Origin: Psychromonas algicola
GTDB lineage: Bacteria > Pseudomonadota > Gammaproteobacteria > Enterobacterales > Psychromonadaceae
Length of the DNA stretch: 54,147 bases
Direction: 5' to 3'
Assembly (NCBI RefSeq): GCF_004378355.1
Contig: NZ_SNUB01000025.1
Span: 1 to 54,147 of the forward strand
The position numbers and the translations under genes were made by a program. Position 1 is the stretch's first letter. The number at the start of each line of letters is the position of its first letter. Below are positions 17,555 through 28,888 of the stretch, piece after piece. The notes below the pieces were generated by a model. The model ran no database searches, had not been told where the DNA came from, and saw only the letters and a list, made by a program, of their open reading frames with translations.

Positions 17555-19849
17555 ATGCTTGATAAATCTTTAGAAAATAGTCTCGATTTAGCTTTCCGTA
17601 TCGCTTATGAAAAATCTCATGAATTTATGACGCTGGAGCATTTGTTATTAGCTTTATTAGAGCATGAAGACATTAAAAAAATATTAGCCGCTTGCTCTGT
17701 TGATGTGGTGTCTTTGCATATTGAGTTAAGTGAATTTTTAAATTCTTATCCCCATGTTCCTGAAATCAAAACCCAAGCTTTAGATATTCAACCAACTATT
17801 GCTTTTGAACGTGTATTGCAACGCGCTATTTTCCATGTGCAATCTTCGGGTAATACTGAAGTCGGCGCTTCTAATGTGCTGGTGGCTATTTTTAGCGAAC
17901 AAGAATCACAAGCCGTTTATTTCCTTAAAAAATCACATTTGTCGCGTTTAGATGTGGTGAACTACCTTTCTCATGGTGTTGAGAAACATTCTGACAGTAT
18001 TTCATTTGAACAAATCGAAGATCATTCTCATGCTGAAGATGCTCAAGAGAGTGACGAAATGCCTTTCACTATCAATTTAAATGATCAAGTACAGGCTGGT
18101 TTTATTGATCCTTTAATTGGGCGTGAAAAAGAACTTGAACGTTGTGTTCAAATTCTATGTCGTCGCCGTAAAAACAATCCATTGTTAGTGGGTGAGTCTG
18201 GCGTTGGTAAAACGGCTATCGCGGAAGGCTTGGCATATCGTATCGTTAATGAAGATGTGCCTGAAGTGATTGCTGATAATATTATTTATTCATTAGATAT
18301 GGGCGCTCTATTAGCGGGTACAAAATACCGTGGTGAATTTGAGCAACGTTTTAAAACGGTGTTGAATAAACTTCAAGAGCAAGAAAATGCGGTGTTGTTT
18401 ATTGATGAAATTCATACCATTATCGGCGCTGGTGCTGCGACAGGTGGGCAGTTAGATGCAGCTAATTTATTAAAACCATTATTAACGGGTGGTAAATTAC
18501 GTTGTATTGGTTCAACAACCTACAAAGAGTTTGCGCAAATATTTGAAAAAGAACATGCATTAGCACGTCGTTTCCAAAAAATTGATGTGCTTGAGCCATC
18601 AGTTCAAGAAACAGGGCAAATTCTATTGGGCTTACGTTCTCGTTATGAAGAGCATCATAATATTCGTTACACCAATAAAGCGTTAATTGCAGCTGCAGAG
18701 TTAAGTGCTAAATATATCAATGATCGTCATCTGCCAGATAAAGCCATTGATGTGATTGATGAAGCGGGATCGCAAATGCGTTTGTTACCTGTGAGTAAAC
18801 GTAAAAAAACAATCGGTGTAACTGATATTGAAAACATTATTGCTAAGATTGCACGTATTCCACAAAAATCAGTTTCAAGCTCAGATAAAGAAGCGCTTGG
18901 TAAATTACATCAACGTTTAAAAATGACTGTTTTTGGTCAAGATACAGCTATCGATGCGTTAACCGATGCGATTCATTTAAATCGCTCTGGTTTATCCGAT
19001 GAAAGTAAACCTGTCGGCTCTTTCTTATTTGCTGGCCCAACGGGGGTTGGTAAAACAGAGGTAACACAACAGTTAGCAAAAGCCTTAGGTATTGAGTTAT
19101 TACGTTTTGATATGTCTGAATACATGGAAAAACATACTGTGTCTCGCTTAATCGGTGCTCCTCCTGGTTATGTTGGTTATGAGCAAGCAGGCTTATTAAC
19201 TGATGCGGTAGTAAAAAATCCTTATGCTGTTGTGTTGTTAGATGAAATAGAAAAAGCGCATTCAGATGTGTACAACATTTTATTACAAGTGATGGACCAT
19301 GCGACGTTAACTGATAGTAATGGCCGTAAAGTCGATTTCAGAAATGTGATTCTTGTGATGACAACAAATGCGGGTGTACAAGAAACGGTTAAACAAAGTA
19401 TTGGTTTTAAAGAGCAGAAAGAGGGCGCTAAAGCCATGGATGAGATTAATAAAATTTTCTCTCCTGAGTTTAGAAACCGCTTAGATAATATTATTTGGTT
19501 TAATCATTTAGATCTTAAAGTGGTTAGCCAAGTGGTTGATAAGTTTATTGTTCAATTACAAGTTCAGTTAGATAAGAAACAAGTTTCTTTAGAAGTCGAT
19601 AATAAAGCGCGTGATTGGTTATCTGAAAATGGTTATGACAAAGCGATGGGTGCTCGCCCAATGGGACGTTTGATCCAAGATAAACTGAAAAAACCATTAG
19701 CGAATGAAATCTTATTTGGTTGCCTACAAAATGGTGGGGTAGTTCATGTTAAGTTGAACAAAAAAGGCGATGAGATTGAATTTAAATATATGGATAATGA
19801 CGGAAAAGATAACAAGAAGAATGAAAAGAAACTAGAAATGAGTAATTAG
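17555..19849 (+). CDS. clpA: ClpA ATPase subunit of the ClpAP protease
   Basis: This AAA+ unfoldase has an N-terminal ClpS-binding domain (residues 1-145) and two ATPase modules with Walker A motifs GESGVGKT (213-220) and GPTGVGKT (494-501). Walker B residues are in LFIDEIHT and LLDEIEKAH. The 764-aa length is standard (E. coli 758). A strong AAGGAG precedes the ATG. The C-terminal tail is Lys/Asp/Asn-rich. A terminator follows that is shared with infA. Confidence 0.98.
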   Translation: MLDKSLENSLDLAFRIAYEKSHEFMTLEHLLLALLEHEDIKKILAACSVDVVSLHIELSEFLNSYPHVPEIKTQALDIQPTIAFERVLQRAIFHVQSSGNTEVGASNVLVAIFSEQESQAVYFLKKSHLSRLDVVNYLSHGVEKHSDSISFEQIEDHSHAEDAQESDEMPFTINLNDQVQAGFIDPLIGREKELERCVQILCRRRKNNPLLVGESGVGKTAIAEGLAYRIVNEDVPEVIADNIIYSLDMGALLAGTKYRGEFEQRFKTVLNKLQEQENAVLFIDEIHTIIGAGAATGGQLDAANLLKPLLTGGKLRCIGSTTYKEFAQIFEKEHALARRFQKIDVLEPSVQETGQILLGLRSRYEEHHNIRYTNKALIAAAELSAKYINDRHLPDKAIDVIDEAGSQMRLLPVSKRKKTIGVTDIENIIAKIARIPQKSVSSSDKEALGKLHQRLKMTVFGQDTAIDALTDAIHLNRSGLSDESKPVGSFLFAGPTGVGKTEVTQQLAKALGIELLRFDMSEYMEKHTVSRLIGAPPGYVGYEQAGLLTDAVVKNPYAVVLLDEIEKAHSDVYNILLQVMDHATLTDSNGRKVDFRNVILVMTTNAGVQETVKQSIGFKEQKEGAKAMDEINKIFSPEFRNRLDNIIWFNHLDLKVVSQVVDKFIVQLQVQLDKKQVSLEVDNKARDWLSENGYDKAMGARPMGRLIQDKLKKPLANEILFGCLQNGGVVHVKLNKKGDEIEFKYMDNDGKDNKKNEKKLEMSN

Positions 19850-19885
19850 TTTTTACTAATGCCGATGGCATTAAATTTTAAATTT

Positions 19886-19915
19886 AAAAAAACCAGCATT
19901 AAGCTGGTTTTTTTA
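19886..19915. terminator. Bidirectional terminator between clpA and infA
   Basis: AACCAGC/GCTGGTT stem with A and T runs on both sides lies between the convergent clpA and infA genes, so it can serve both strands. Confidence 0.85.
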
Positions 19916-19948
19916 TGACTTGATTAAAGTCAGGTAGTTTCCGGCGAA

Positions 19949-20206
<258 letters not shown>

Positions 20207-20275
20207 CTATCGGCGCATAATGCCAGAATTATCCTGACTGGTAAAGGATTGTTGTTTATTTATTGGACTGAATTT

Positions 20276-20992
20276 CTAATCAAAGGTCACCCATTGCTGG
20301 TTTATAAAGCGCTGATGTGGATTAAATTGGTTTTTATAATTCATTTTTTGGCAGTTATGAATGTAATAACCAAGATATAAAAAGGTAATATTTTGTTCTT
20401 TCGCGAGTTTTAATTGCTGCAAAACGGCATATTTACCTAATGAATGAATTGTATAGTCGGGATCATAAAAACAATAAAATGCACTCCATCCAATACTTGT
20501 TGCATTTTCTAATTGGTCTGTGACACTCACTGCAATTAACTTTTCTTCGTCATAGATCTCAATAAATTGAACATTTCCCCAAGCGCATGCCATAAAAGAT
20601 TCAAATTGGTCTAAACTTGCAGGGTACATAACACCATCACGGTGAACTTTATTAATGTAACGTTCGTATAATTGAAAGTAATTGGATTTAATTTGGTTTG
20701 ATTGCTTAACGTTAAAATGTTTGTTTTTGTTTAATAAACGCTTTTGGCTTTTGGATAGTACAAACTCTGCCGGCGAGATACGCAAGGACTCACAGGCGTT
20801 ACAGTTTGGACAGTGAGGACGGTACACTTGGTCGCCACTGCGCCTAAATCCTATTGCCATTAATGAAAGGTAATGTTGGGGAGCATGAACTTCTGGATCA
20901 ATAAGCATGATCAATTGTTCTTCTTGTTCATCTAAATAAGAACAAGGAAATGTGCCAGTAAGGCCTACACTAAGATCAGATGGTTCAGACAC
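20276..20992 (-). CDS. bpt: Aspartate/glutamate leucyltransferase
   Basis: It transfers Leu from Leu-tRNA to proteins with N-terminal Asp or Glu, turning them into ClpS substrates. The family N-terminal motif is present (CSYLDEQEEQLIMLID), as is CPNCNACESLRI with its CxxC-type cysteines. LYLGYYIHNCQKMNYK is the conserved C-terminal region. The length of 238 aa is normal. It starts with GTG, with AAGGTG some 13 bases upstream. Its neighbours clpS and clpA act in the same degradation route. E. coli has aat here in place of bpt. Confidence 0.96.
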   Translation of the reverse strand: MSEPSDLSVGLTGTFPCSYLDEQEEQLIMLIDPEVHAPQHYLSLMAIGFRRSGDQVYRPHCPNCNACESLRISPAEFVLSKSQKRLLNKNKHFNVKQSNQIKSNYFQLYERYINKVHRDGVMYPASLDQFESFMACAWGNVQFIEIYDEEKLIAVSVTDQLENATSIGWSAFYCFYDPDYTIHSLGKYAVLQQLKLAKEQNITFLYLGYYIHNCQKMNYKNQFNPHQRFINQQWVTFD

Positions 20993-21117
20993 GGATTGTT
21001 TTTCACCTTTATAGTATTAAAGTGCTAATAGTTATTTACGTTAAAAGAGTCTATCGCATTATACTTGCCTTTGTTATTGTAAGGAAAATTTTCCACAATA
21101 CTATTTTCTGAGGTTAT

Positions 21118-21429
21118 ATGATCGTCCAAAACACAATACAAGATAAATTGAATGCTCGCTTTAAAACGGATTATTTAAGTGTTGAAAATGAGAGCCACAA
21201 CCACTCGGTTCCGGCTAACTCTGAGACTCATTTTAAAGTCACTATCGTATGTGAAGAATTTGAAGGTGTACGTTTAATTATGCGTCATCGTTTAGTTAAT
21301 GAAGTGTTAGCTGAAGAATTAGCGGGTCCTGTTCATGCGTTAGCAATGCATACTTATACGCCTGTACAGTGGGCGGAAAAAAATAATATATCACCTGATT
21401 CAGCACAATGTATGGGTGGCAGTAAATAA
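21118..21429 (+). CDS. bolA: BolA family protein
   Basis: This is a small regulator of the BolA class, whose members bind monothiol glutaredoxins and Fe-S clusters or DNA. The family features are THFKVTIVCEEFEGVRLIMRHRLVNEVL and the conserved HALAMHTYTPVQW. The 103-aa length fits. GAGG lies shortly before the ATG. It is divergent from bpt with a 125-bp gap. BolA itself is more likely than IbaG/YrbA given size and motif. Confidence 0.92.
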   Translation: MIVQNTIQDKLNARFKTDYLSVENESHNHSVPANSETHFKVTIVCEEFEGVRLIMRHRLVNEVLAEELAGPVHALAMHTYTPVQWAEKNNISPDSAQCMGGSK

Positions 21430-21642
21430 TTGAAAAACCACAAAAATACTTTGGTCTATAACGAATAATATTAAAGTATTGAAAAAATCAATTCGAGCAT
21501 TTGTTAACGAGAGTTCCATATTTTGTTACATGATTTCAATAAAAGTTTGAACTAACTACCGTTCAATTATTATTTGAGATAGTAATCAACCCCTCTCTAA
21601 TGTTAATATTTGCAAGAATTTATTAGTGTGCATGTTAATCGT

Positions 21643-21688
21643 TTGTTAACTTTAAATTATTACATGTAATATTTTTTGCCGAAAGGCA
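21643..21688 (+). promoter_or_regulatory. Candidate promoter and operator of the nqr operon
   Basis: A weak promoter can be drawn as TTGTTA (21643-21648) and TAATAT (21667-21672) with 18-bp spacing. The perfect palindrome ATTACATGTAAT (21659-21670) overlaps its spacer and -10 box and is a candidate operator. A TGCC-GAAA-GGCA hairpin (21677-21688) follows in the would-be leader. The rest of the 295-bp bolA-nqrA gap shows nothing else. Confidence 0.35.
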
Positions 21689-21724
21689 TCTAACCTATCT
21701 TTCCGTAACATAGTGCAAGAGAAT

Positions 21725-23065
21725 ATGATTACTATAAAAAAAGGACTGGATCTCCCAATATCAGGGGCTCCAGAGCAAGTTATTCAAAATGGCCCAGCCA
21801 TTTCTGAAGTTGCTATACTGGGTGAAGAATACGTTGGTATGCGTCCATCAATGGCTGTTAAAGTCGGCGATGTTGTAAAAAAAGGACAAATTCTTTTTTC
21901 TGATAAGAAAAATGAAGGTGTGCATTTTACCGCTCCTGCGTCTGGTGTAGTTAAAGAAATTAATCGTGGTGCTAAGCGAGTATTGCAGTCTGTTGTTATA
22001 TCTGTGCAAGGTAATGATTCAGTTCAATTTACTAAGTACGAAAGTAACCAGCTAGCAAGTCTTGAGCGCAGTCAAGTTGTTGATACTCTAGTGGAATCTG
22101 GTGCGTGGACTGCATTGCGTACTCGTCCATTTAGTAAAGTACCTGCAATTGATGCACAACCCGCTTCGATTTTCGTTACTGCAATGGATACTAACCCATT
22201 AGCTGCTGATGCTCCGCTTATTATTAATAATAACCGACAGGCTTTCACAGATGGTTTAGCGTTATTATCTAAGTTAACTGCTGGTAAAGTGTATGTCTGT
22301 AAAGGCAAAATCGCATTACCTAAGTCTGAAGTGAGCAATGTTGAAGAGAAAGTCTTCACTGGTGTTCATCCAGCTGGTTTAGCAGGGACACATATCCATT
22401 TTATTGATCCTGTTTCGGCAACGAAGCAAGTTTGGTCAATTAATTACCAAGACGTGATTGCGTTTGGTCAGTTATTTACAACAGGTGAACTTTACAGTGA
22501 GAAGGTCATTTCTCTAGCTGGTCCTGCTGTTTCAACCCCCCGTTTAGTGCGTACTGTTATGGGCGCCTCTACTGTTGAATTAACTGCTGGTGAATTAGTT
22601 GAAGGTCAAGTGCGTGTGATCTCTGGCTCTGTATTATGTGGTGTTACGGCTGTCGGCCCGCACGCATACTTAGGCCGTTACCATAACCAAATTTCAGCGT
22701 TAGTTGAAGGTTATGAGAAAGAGTTATTTGGCTGGGGAGCTCCTGGTTTAAATAAACACTCTGTTGCACGCGTATTCTTATCTGCGTTAAATCGCGCTAA
22801 GAAGTTTGCATTTACTACCACTACTGGCGGTAGTAATCGTGCAATGGTACCAATCGGTCAATATGAGCGTGTGATGCCACTTGATATTCTACCAACAGTA
22901 TTATTACGCGACTTGATCGTCGGTGATACTGACGGTGCACAAACGTTAGGTTGCTTAGAATTAGATGAAGAAGATTTAGCATTATGTACTTATGCTTGCC
23001 CTGGCAAATATGAATACGGCTCAATCTTACGTAATTGTCTAAGTAAAATTGAGAAGGAAGGCTAA
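21725..23065 (+). CDS. nqrA: Na+-translocating NADH:quinone reductase subunit A
   Basis: This is the cytoplasmic-side subunit of the Na+ pump that oxidises NADH and reduces ubiquinone; NqrA takes part in quinone binding. The start [19 protein letters not shown] is the family N-terminus. I take the ATG at 21725, preceded by CAAGAG, and not the GTG four codons earlier. [18 protein letters not shown] and [11 protein letters not shown] are conserved. The 446-aa length is standard. It is the first of eight genes in one operon. Confidence 0.97.
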   Translation: MITIKKGLDLPISGAPEQVIQNGPAISEVAILGEEYVGMRPSMAVKVGDVVKKGQILFSDKKNEGVHFTAPASGVVKEINRGAKRVLQSVVISVQGNDSVQFTKYESNQLASLERSQVVDTLVESGAWTALRTRPFSKVPAIDAQPASIFVTAMDTNPLAADAPLIINNNRQAFTDGLALLSKLTAGKVYVCKGKIALPKSEVSNVEEKVFTGVHPAGLAGTHIHFIDPVSATKQVWSINYQDVIAFGQLFTTGELYSEKVISLAGPAVSTPRLVRTVMGASTVELTAGELVEGQVRVISGSVLCGVTAVGPHAYLGRYHNQISALVEGYEKELFGWGAPGLNKHSVARVFLSALNRAKKFAFTTTTGGSNRAMVPIGQYERVMPLDILPTVLLRDLIVGDTDGAQTLGCLELDEEDLALCTYACPGKYEYGSILRNCLSKIEKEG

Positions 23066-23067
23066 CA

Positions 23068-24273
23068 ATGGGTCTTAAAAGCTTAATTGAAAAAATGGAA
23101 CCGCATTTCGAAGCAGGGGGCCGTTATGAAAAATGGTACGCTCTGTATGAAGCTGCTGCGACATTTTTTTATACTCCTGGTTATGTGACCAAAGGAATTA
23201 CTCACGTACGTGATGGTATTGACCTTAAACGCATGATGATTTTTGTATGGTTAGCAACTTTTCCAGCTATGTTTTATGGCATGTACAACACTGGTGTACA
23301 AGCAAATGAAGCAATCATAGCGGGTTATTCTGCTTTAGATGATTGGCGCGTTGCTTTATTAAATACGCTGGGAGTGACCTTAGGTTCAGGCGCAAGTATT
23401 TTTGATAGCTTCCTTTACGGTGCTGCTTACTTCTTACCTATTTATGCAGTGACTTTTGTTGTCGGTGGATTTTGGGAAGTGTTATTTGCAAGTGTGCGTA
23501 AACATGAAGTAAATGAAGGTTTCTTCGTTTCATCTGTTTTATTTGCATTGATCGTACCTGCAACGATTCCTTTATGGCAAGTCGCGTTAGGTATTACTTT
23601 CGGTGTGGTTGTTGCTAAAGAAATCTTTGGTGGAACTGGCCGTAACTTCTTAAATCCTGCTTTAGCTGGTCGTGCTTTCCTCTTCTTTGCTTACCCTACA
23701 GATATTTCTGGTGATGCGGTTTGGACTGCGGTAGATGGCTTCTCTGGTGCCACATCATTAAGTGTGATGTCTCAAGGTGGATTAGAAGCGGTACAAGCAA
23801 ACTTATCTTGGTTTGATGCCTTCATTGGTAACATGCAAGGTAGTGTTGGTGAAGTGTCTACATTGGCTATCTTAATTGGTGGTGCCTTTATTGTGATCAC
23901 TGGGATTGCTTCATGGAGAATTATCTCTGGTGTGATGCTCGGTATGATTGCAACCTCTTTGTTATTTAATGTGATTGGTAGTGATACTAACCATATGTTC
24001 CAGTTACCTTGGTACTGGCATTTGGTAATGGGTGGTTTTGCCTTTGGTATGATCTTTATGGCAACGGACCCGGTATCGGCTTCATTTACTAATAAAGCTA
24101 AATGGTACTACGGTGGTTTAATCGGCTTAATGGTTGTATTAATTCGTGTTGTAAACCCTGCCTTCCCTGAAGGTATGATGTTAGCTATTTTATTCGCTAA
24201 CTTATTTGCACCGTTGTTCGACTACTTTGTTGTACAAGGGAATATCAAACGGAGGCTAGCTCGTAATGTCTAA
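23068..24273 (+). CDS. nqrB: Na+-NQR subunit B (membrane FMN subunit)
   Basis: This polytopic membrane subunit carries covalent FMN and riboflavin and is part of the Na+ channel. The flavin-attachment motif DGFSGATSL places the threonine at T229. [20 protein letters not shown] is conserved, and [12 protein letters not shown] is near the end. It begins 2 bases after the nqrA stop, with AAGGAAGG before the ATG. It is related to RnfD. Confidence 0.97.
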   Translation: MGLKSLIEKMEPHFEAGGRYEKWYALYEAAATFFYTPGYVTKGITHVRDGIDLKRMMIFVWLATFPAMFYGMYNTGVQANEAIIAGYSALDDWRVALLNTLGVTLGSGASIFDSFLYGAAYFLPIYAVTFVVGGFWEVLFASVRKHEVNEGFFVSSVLFALIVPATIPLWQVALGITFGVVVAKEIFGGTGRNFLNPALAGRAFLFFAYPTDISGDAVWTAVDGFSGATSLSVMSQGGLEAVQANLSWFDAFIGNMQGSVGEVSTLAILIGGAFIVITGIASWRIISGVMLGMIATSLLFNVIGSDTNHMFQLPWYWHLVMGGFAFGMIFMATDPVSASFTNKAKWYYGGLIGLMVVLIRVVNPAFPEGMMLAILFANLFAPLFDYFVVQGNIKRRLARNV

Positions 24274-25045
24274 TCAACAGGAAACATTCGGTAAAACGAT
24301 GATTGTTGTACTAGCAGTGTGTCTAGTTTGTTCAATTATCGTTGCAGGGGCAGCCGTTGGCTTGCGCCCAATGCAGATTGCTAATAAAGAAATCGATAAG
24401 CAAAGTAATATCCTTGCGGTAGCTGGTTTAAAGACAGATAAAAGCGTGAAAGAAATCTTTGCGTCTAATATCGAAACTAAATTAGTTGACTTAGCAACGG
24501 GGGAATTTGCGACAGATGTTGACGCAAGTGCTTACGACCAACGTAAAGCAGCAAAAGATCCTGCTACTAGTATTAAACTAACTGCGGATCAAAATATTGC
24601 TAAAATTGGTCGACGTGCAAACTTAGCGACTGTTTATTTAGTCTCTGATGATAATGGTCAATTGCAACGCATTATTTTACCTGTGCATGGCGCTGGTTTA
24701 TGGTCAACAATGTATGCATTTGTTGCCATTAAAGCTGACGGCAATACCATTGATGCAATTACTTACTATGACCAAGGTGAAACACCTGGGTTAGGTGGTG
24801 AAGTTCAAAATCCTCGCTGGCGTGGACTCTTTGTTGGTAAAGAGTTATTTGATGCCAATGGAAACCCTGCTATTAAAATTGTTAAAGGACAAGCTGCTGC
24901 TGGTTCTAAGCATGAAGTTGATGGGCTATCTGGCGCAACACTAACTAGTGTTGGTGTTGAGCATACCTTTACTTTCTGGTTAGGTGAGCAAGGGTTTGGT
25001 CCATTTCTTAGCAAAGTTCGTGAAGGAGCGCTAAACAATGGCTAA
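24266..25045 (+). CDS. nqrC: Na+-NQR subunit C (periplasmic FMN subunit)
   Basis: It has one N-terminal membrane helix (about residues 12-34), then a periplasmic flavin domain. The motif [10 protein letters not shown] puts the FMN-bearing threonine at T225, the same number as in Vibrio cholerae Nqr[16 protein letters not shown] is also conserved. It overlaps nqrB by 8 bases, with GGAGG 10 bases before the ATG. The 259-aa length is usual. Confidence 0.97.
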   Translation: MSNQQETFGKTMIVVLAVCLVCSIIVAGAAVGLRPMQIANKEIDKQSNILAVAGLKTDKSVKEIFASNIETKLVDLATGEFATDVDASAYDQRKAAKDPATSIKLTADQNIAKIGRRANLATVYLVSDDNGQLQRIILPVHGAGLWSTMYAFVAIKADGNTIDAITYYDQGETPGLGGEVQNPRWRGLFVGKELFDANGNPAIKIVKGQAAAGSKHEVDGLSGATLTSVGVEHTFTFWLGEQGFGPFLSKVREGALNNG

Positions 25046-25670
25046 ATCAAGTGAATTAAAAGAAGTATTAACTTCTCCCGTAGTAAGCAATAACCCAATT
25101 GCACTGCAAATTCTAGGTGTGTGTTCTGCATTAGCGGTAACAGCAACGTTAGAAACGGCTGTTGTAATGACGTTAGCGGTATTGTTTGTAACAGCATTCT
25201 CTAACTTGTTCATTTCGATGATCCGTAACTATATTCCTAACAGTGTGCGTATCATCGTGCAAATGGCTATTATTGCTTCGTTAGTTATCTTAGTTGACCA
25301 AGTACTTCGTGCATATGCATATGGTTTATCTACGCAGTTATCTGTTTATGTTGGCCTAATCATTACAAACTGTATTGTAATGGGGCGTGCAGAAGCATTT
25401 GCAATGAAAAACAAACCATTTGCAAGCTTTATGGATGGTATCGGTAATGGTTTAGGTTACGGCCTTATCCTTGTGTTAGTAGGCGGTTTCCGTGAGCTAT
25501 TTGGTTCAGGTGCATTATTTGGATTTGAAATCTTACCGTTAATTTCTAATGGCGGCTGGTATCAAGGCAATGGTCTATTATTATTACCTCCTAGTGCTTT
25601 CTTTATTATTGGTGGCATTATCTGGGCAATTCGAACAATTAAACCAGAGCAAGTTGAGCCAAAGGAGTAA
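25038..25670 (+). CDS. nqrD: Na+-NQR subunit D
   Basis: This six-helix membrane subunit forms, with NqrE, the site of the intramembrane iron centre. Family motifs seen are [19 protein letters not shown] and [16 protein letters not shown], where the Cys residues are iron ligands. It overlaps nqrC by 8 bases, with GGAG before the ATG. It is a paralogue of RnfE in this window. Confidence 0.97.
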   Translation: MAKSSELKEVLTSPVVSNNPIALQILGVCSALAVTATLETAVVMTLAVLFVTAFSNLFISMIRNYIPNSVRIIVQMAIIASLVILVDQVLRAYAYGLSTQLSVYVGLIITNCIVMGRAEAFAMKNKPFASFMDGIGNGLGYGLILVLVGGFRELFGSGALFGFEILPLISNGGWYQGNGLLLLPPSAFFIIGGIIWAIRTIKPEQVEPKE

Positions 25671-25675
25671 TTTGA

Positions 25676-26284
25676 ATGGAACATTATCTTAGTTTATTTG
25701 TGCGTTCTATTTTCATGGAAAATATGGCACTCGCTTTCTTTTTAGGCATGTGTACTTTTCTTGCTGTATCAAAGAAAGTTAAAACATCTATGGGTCTTGG
25801 TATCGCGGTTATCGTGGTATTAGGTATTTCGGTACCTGTTAACCAAATTATCTACTTCAACTTATTAGCACCTGGTGCATTAGGTTGGGCTGGATTTCCT
25901 GAAGCGGACTTAAGCTTTTTAGGCTTTATCACTTTTATCGGTGTTATTGCTGCTTTAGTGCAAATCTTGGAAATGGTATTAGATAAGTACTTCCCATCTT
26001 TATACCAAGCGTTAGGTATCTTCTTACCGCTTATTACTGTTAACTGTGCCATCTTTGGTGGTGTATCGTTTATGGTTCAACGTGAGTATAACTTACTTGA
26101 GTCTGCGGTTTACGGTATTGGTAGTGGTGTGGGTTGGACACTTGCAATTGTTGCTCTCGCAGGTATTCGCGAAAAAATGAAATACTCTGACGTGCCTGAT
26201 GGTTTACGTGGGTTAGGTATTACATTTGTAACTGCAGGTTTAATGGCGTTAGGTTTTATGTCATTTTCTGGTATCCAGCTGTAA
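25676..26284 (+). CDS. nqrE: Na+-NQR subunit E
   Basis: This is the partner of NqrD in the membrane, with inverted topology. [17 protein letters not shown] and [12 protein letters not shown] contain the conserved iron-site cysteines. The 202-aa length is normal. AAAGGAG precedes the ATG and the gap to nqrD is 5 bases. It is a paralogue of RnfA. Confidence 0.97.
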   Translation: MEHYLSLFVRSIFMENMALAFFLGMCTFLAVSKKVKTSMGLGIAVIVVLGISVPVNQIIYFNLLAPGALGWAGFPEADLSFLGFITFIGVIAALVQILEMVLDKYFPSLYQALGIFLPLITVNCAIFGGVSFMVQREYNLLESAVYGIGSGVGWTLAIVALAGIREKMKYSDVPDGLRGLGITFVTAGLMALGFMSFSGIQL

Positions 26285-26312
26285 CTATTATTGTTTTAGC
26301 TTAGATGAATTC

Positions 26313-26330
26313 GGGGGAGTTGATTCCCCC
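26313..26330 (+). other. GC-rich hairpin between nqrE and nqrF
   Basis: GGGGGA/TCCCCC forms a perfect 6-bp stem with a 6-nt loop in the only sizeable gap (66 bp) of the nqr operon. No U tract follows, so it is not a standard terminator. An mRNA-stabilising or processing role is possible. Confidence 0.5.
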
Positions 26331-26350
26331 TCAAAACAAGGAAAAGGTCG

Positions 26351-27574
26351 ATGGAAATATTTCTCGGCGTTGCCATGTTTACAATTATCGTTTTAGCCTT
26401 GGTCGTTATTATTTTATCGGCAAAAGCAAAACTTGTAAGCACGGGTGATATTACAATTTCTATTAATGACGATGCTGATAAAAGCATTAAAACCCAAGCC
26501 GGTGGTAAGTTACTAGGTGCATTAGCGAATGCTGGCGTATTTGTTTCTTCTGCATGTGGTGGTGGTGGTACTTGTGGCCAGTGTCGTGTGAAAATTAAAT
26601 CTGGTGGTGGTGATATTCTGCCTACTGAACTTGATCACATTACTAAACGTGAAGCAAATGATGGTGAACGTTTATCTTGTCAGGTTAATGTTAAAGAAGA
26701 CATGGACATCGAGTTACCAGAAGAAATCTTTGGTGTTAAGAAGTGGGAATGTACTGTTATTTCTAATGGTAACGAAGCGACTTTCATTAAAGAGCTTAAA
26801 TTGCAAATTCCTGATGGTGAATCAGTACCGTTTAAAGCGGGTGGTTACATTCAAATTGAAGCGCCTGCTCATCATATCAAATACAAAGATTTTGATATTG
26901 AAGAACAGTACCGTGGCGACTGGGAACACTTTAAATTCTTTGATTTAGAATCAAAAGTTGATGAAGAGACAATCCGTGCTTATTCAATGGCTAACTACCC
27001 TGGTGAAGAAGGGATTATCATGCTTAACGTGCGTATTGCTACGCCGCCACCGCGTGATCTGTCTTTACCATGTGGTAAAATGTCATCGTTCATCTTTAGT
27101 TTGAAGCCTGGTGATAAAGTGACAATTTCAGGTCCATTTGGTGAATTCTTCGCTAAAGAAACTGAAAATGAAATGGTATTTGTTGGTGGAGGTGCTGGTA
27201 TGGCGCCAATGCGTTCACATATCTTCGACCAATTCCGTCGCTTAAAAACAAAACGTAAAGCAAGTTTCTGGTACGGTGCGCGTTCTAAACGTGAAATGTT
27301 CTATGTTGAAGATTTTGATGCAATCGCTGCTGAAAATGAAAACTTTGAATGGCATGTTGCATTGAGTGACCCACAACCTGAAGATAACTGGGATGGTTAC
27401 ACTGGCTTCATTCACAATGTTTTATTCGAGAACTATTTAAAAGATCATGAAGCTCCAGAAGATTGTGAGTTCTACATGTGTGGTCCTCCAGTAATGAATG
27501 CTGCTGTAATCGCTATGCTTAAAGATTTAGGCGTAGAAGACGAAAACATCTTACTTGATGACTTTGGCGGTTAA
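26351..27574 (+). CDS. nqrF: Na+-NQR subunit F (NADH-oxidising)
   Basis: This is the entry subunit: it takes electrons from NADH to FAD, then to a 2Fe-2S cluster. The N-terminal helix (about residues 4-24) anchors it. The 2Fe-2S ligands are C69, C75, C78 and C110 ([15 protein letters not shown]). [11 protein letters not shown] is the FAD motif, [11 protein letters not shown] the NAD(P)H motif and [10 protein letters not shown] the C-terminal signature. The 407-aa length is standard. Confidence 0.98.
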   Translation: MEIFLGVAMFTIIVLALVVIILSAKAKLVSTGDITISINDDADKSIKTQAGGKLLGALANAGVFVSSACGGGGTCGQCRVKIKSGGGDILPTELDHITKREANDGERLSCQVNVKEDMDIELPEEIFGVKKWECTVISNGNEATFIKELKLQIPDGESVPFKAGGYIQIEAPAHHIKYKDFDIEEQYRGDWEHFKFFDLESKVDEETIRAYSMANYPGEEGIIMLNVRIATPPPRDLSLPCGKMSSFIFSLKPGDKVTISGPFGEFFAKETENEMVFVGGGAGMAPMRSHIFDQFRRLKTKRKASFWYGARSKREMFYVEDFDAIAAENENFEWHVALSDPQPEDNWDGYTGFIHNVLFENYLKDHEAPEDCEFYMCGPPVMNAAVIAMLKDLGVEDENILLDDFGG

Positions 27575-27579
27575 CCCTG

Positions 27580-28608
27580 ATGTTTAACTCATCAATTAAA
27601 TGGCTAGCCTTAGTAGGGTTAGCCTTTTTTATTTCATCGTGTTCAAAACCTGAATCGCAGTTATTGCAATTTCAGGGTAAAACTATGGGCACTTACTATC
27701 ATATTAAATATGTTTTATCAGATGAGCAGTTAGCGCAAAAAGCATTATTAGAGAAGCAATTACAAGTAGAGGTTGATAAGCAGTTAGAATTGGTTAATGA
27801 CCAAATGTCGACCTATCGTCCTCAGTCAGAATTATCTTTATTTAATAAAAGCTCTGATTCTTATGAAGTTTCAGATGCAACCATCAAAGCCGTTAAAAAA
27901 GCATTGTCTCTCTATGAGCAAACTGGCGGTGCATTTGATGTAACTGTGGGGCCATTGGTCAATTTGTGGGGCTTTGGTCCAGATAAAAAACCATATAAAG
28001 TACCTAGTGATGCATTAATAGAAAGAACTAAACAAAAAGTGGGGAGTCAATACTTATCCATACAAGGTAATAAATTAATTAAGAGTAAACCAGAGCTCTA
28101 TGTTGATTTGTCATCTATTGCTAAAGGTTATGGTGTCGATAGTGTCGCTGAGTTGCTTTCTGAAAAGGGCATTACCAATTACTTGGTTGATATTGGCGGA
28201 GAGCTTAGAGTTCAAGGTACTAAGTTAAATAATCAAGATTGGACTTTAGCTATCGAACGTCCAGGGTTAGGGCAGAATGTTCAGCGTTTATTGAACATAG
28301 GTGATAATGCGATTGCTACTTCTGGGGACTATCGTAATTATTTTGAATTTGATGGTATTCGTTATTCACATACTATTGACCCAAGCACTGGCAAGCCTAT
28401 CAGTCATAAACTAGTTTCTGTTACTGTGATTGATAAAAGCAGTATGGTTGCAGATGGTTTAGCAACTGCAATTACTGTTTTAGGGCCTGAAAAAGGTTTT
28501 GCATTTGCGGCTAAGTTAAAGCAGCCTGTGTTTTTACTAGTTAAGCAAGGTGATAGCTTTAAAGAGTTATTTACTCCTGAATTTGAACCATTCTTTGTAG
28601 AGGAATAA
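27580..28608 (+). CDS. apbE: FAD:protein FMN transferase, lipoprotein
   Basis: It attaches FMN from FAD to threonines of NqrB and NqrC, and likely to RnfD and RnfG. The N-terminus is a lipoprotein signal with lipobox ISSC (Cys21), so it is anchored facing the periplasm. GKTMGTYYHIKY, VDLSSIAKGYGVD and ATSGDYRNYFE are typical of ApbE. It starts 5 bases after nqrF, which gives a self-sufficient operon. Confidence 0.96.
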   Translation: MFNSSIKWLALVGLAFFISSCSKPESQLLQFQGKTMGTYYHIKYVLSDEQLAQKALLEKQLQVEVDKQLELVNDQMSTYRPQSELSLFNKSSDSYEVSDATIKAVKKALSLYEQTGGAFDVTVGPLVNLWGFGPDKKPYKVPSDALIERTKQKVGSQYLSIQGNKLIKSKPELYVDLSSIAKGYGVDSVAELLSEKGITNYLVDIGGELRVQGTKLNNQDWTLAIERPGLGQNVQRLLNIGDNAIATSGDYRNYFEFDGIRYSHTIDPSTGKPISHKLVSVTVIDKSSMVADGLATAITVLGPEKGFAFAAKLKQPVFLLVKQGDSFKELFTPEFEPFFVEE

Positions 28609-28609
28609 T

Positions 28610-28834
28610 ATGATCTATTTTATGGCTACATTTATAGTATTTCTGTTAGTTATTGTCGGCATGTCTATTGGTTATATTATAAATCAAAAGACAATTGGCG
28701 GTAGTTGTGGGGGATTAGCGTCGGTTGGAATCGATAAAGAATGTGATTGCCCAGAACCATGCGATAACCGAAAAGAAAAAGAAGCAAAAGCATTACGCAC
28801 ACAAAAGTTACAAGCAGAGACTCGAATTATTTAA
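28610..28834 (+). CDS. nqrM: Na+-NQR maturation factor NqrM
   Basis: This small membrane protein is needed to insert the iron centre between NqrD and NqrE. It has one N-terminal helix (about residues 6-24) followed by four conserved cysteines (C33, C45, C47, C51; GSCGG and CDCPEPC). The 74-aa length fits the family. GAGGAA before 28610 supports the first ATG over one four codons later. It follows apbE by 1 base and is the last gene of the operon. Confidence 0.94.
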   Translation: MIYFMATFIVFLLVIVGMSIGYIINQKTIGGSCGGLASVGIDKECDCPEPCDNRKEKEAKALRTQKLQAETRII

Positions 28835-28861
28835 AGGTTTGGAACGCTTACTTTTGATGAC

Positions 28862-28888
28862 AAAAGGTAGTGAAAACACTACCTTTTT
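28862..28888. terminator. Terminator of nqr operon, shared with yaiI
   Basis: AAAAGGTAGTG/CACTACCTTTT hairpin with a 4-nt loop and flanking A and T runs between convergent nqrM and yaiI. It overlaps the last codons of yaiI. Confidence 0.85.
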
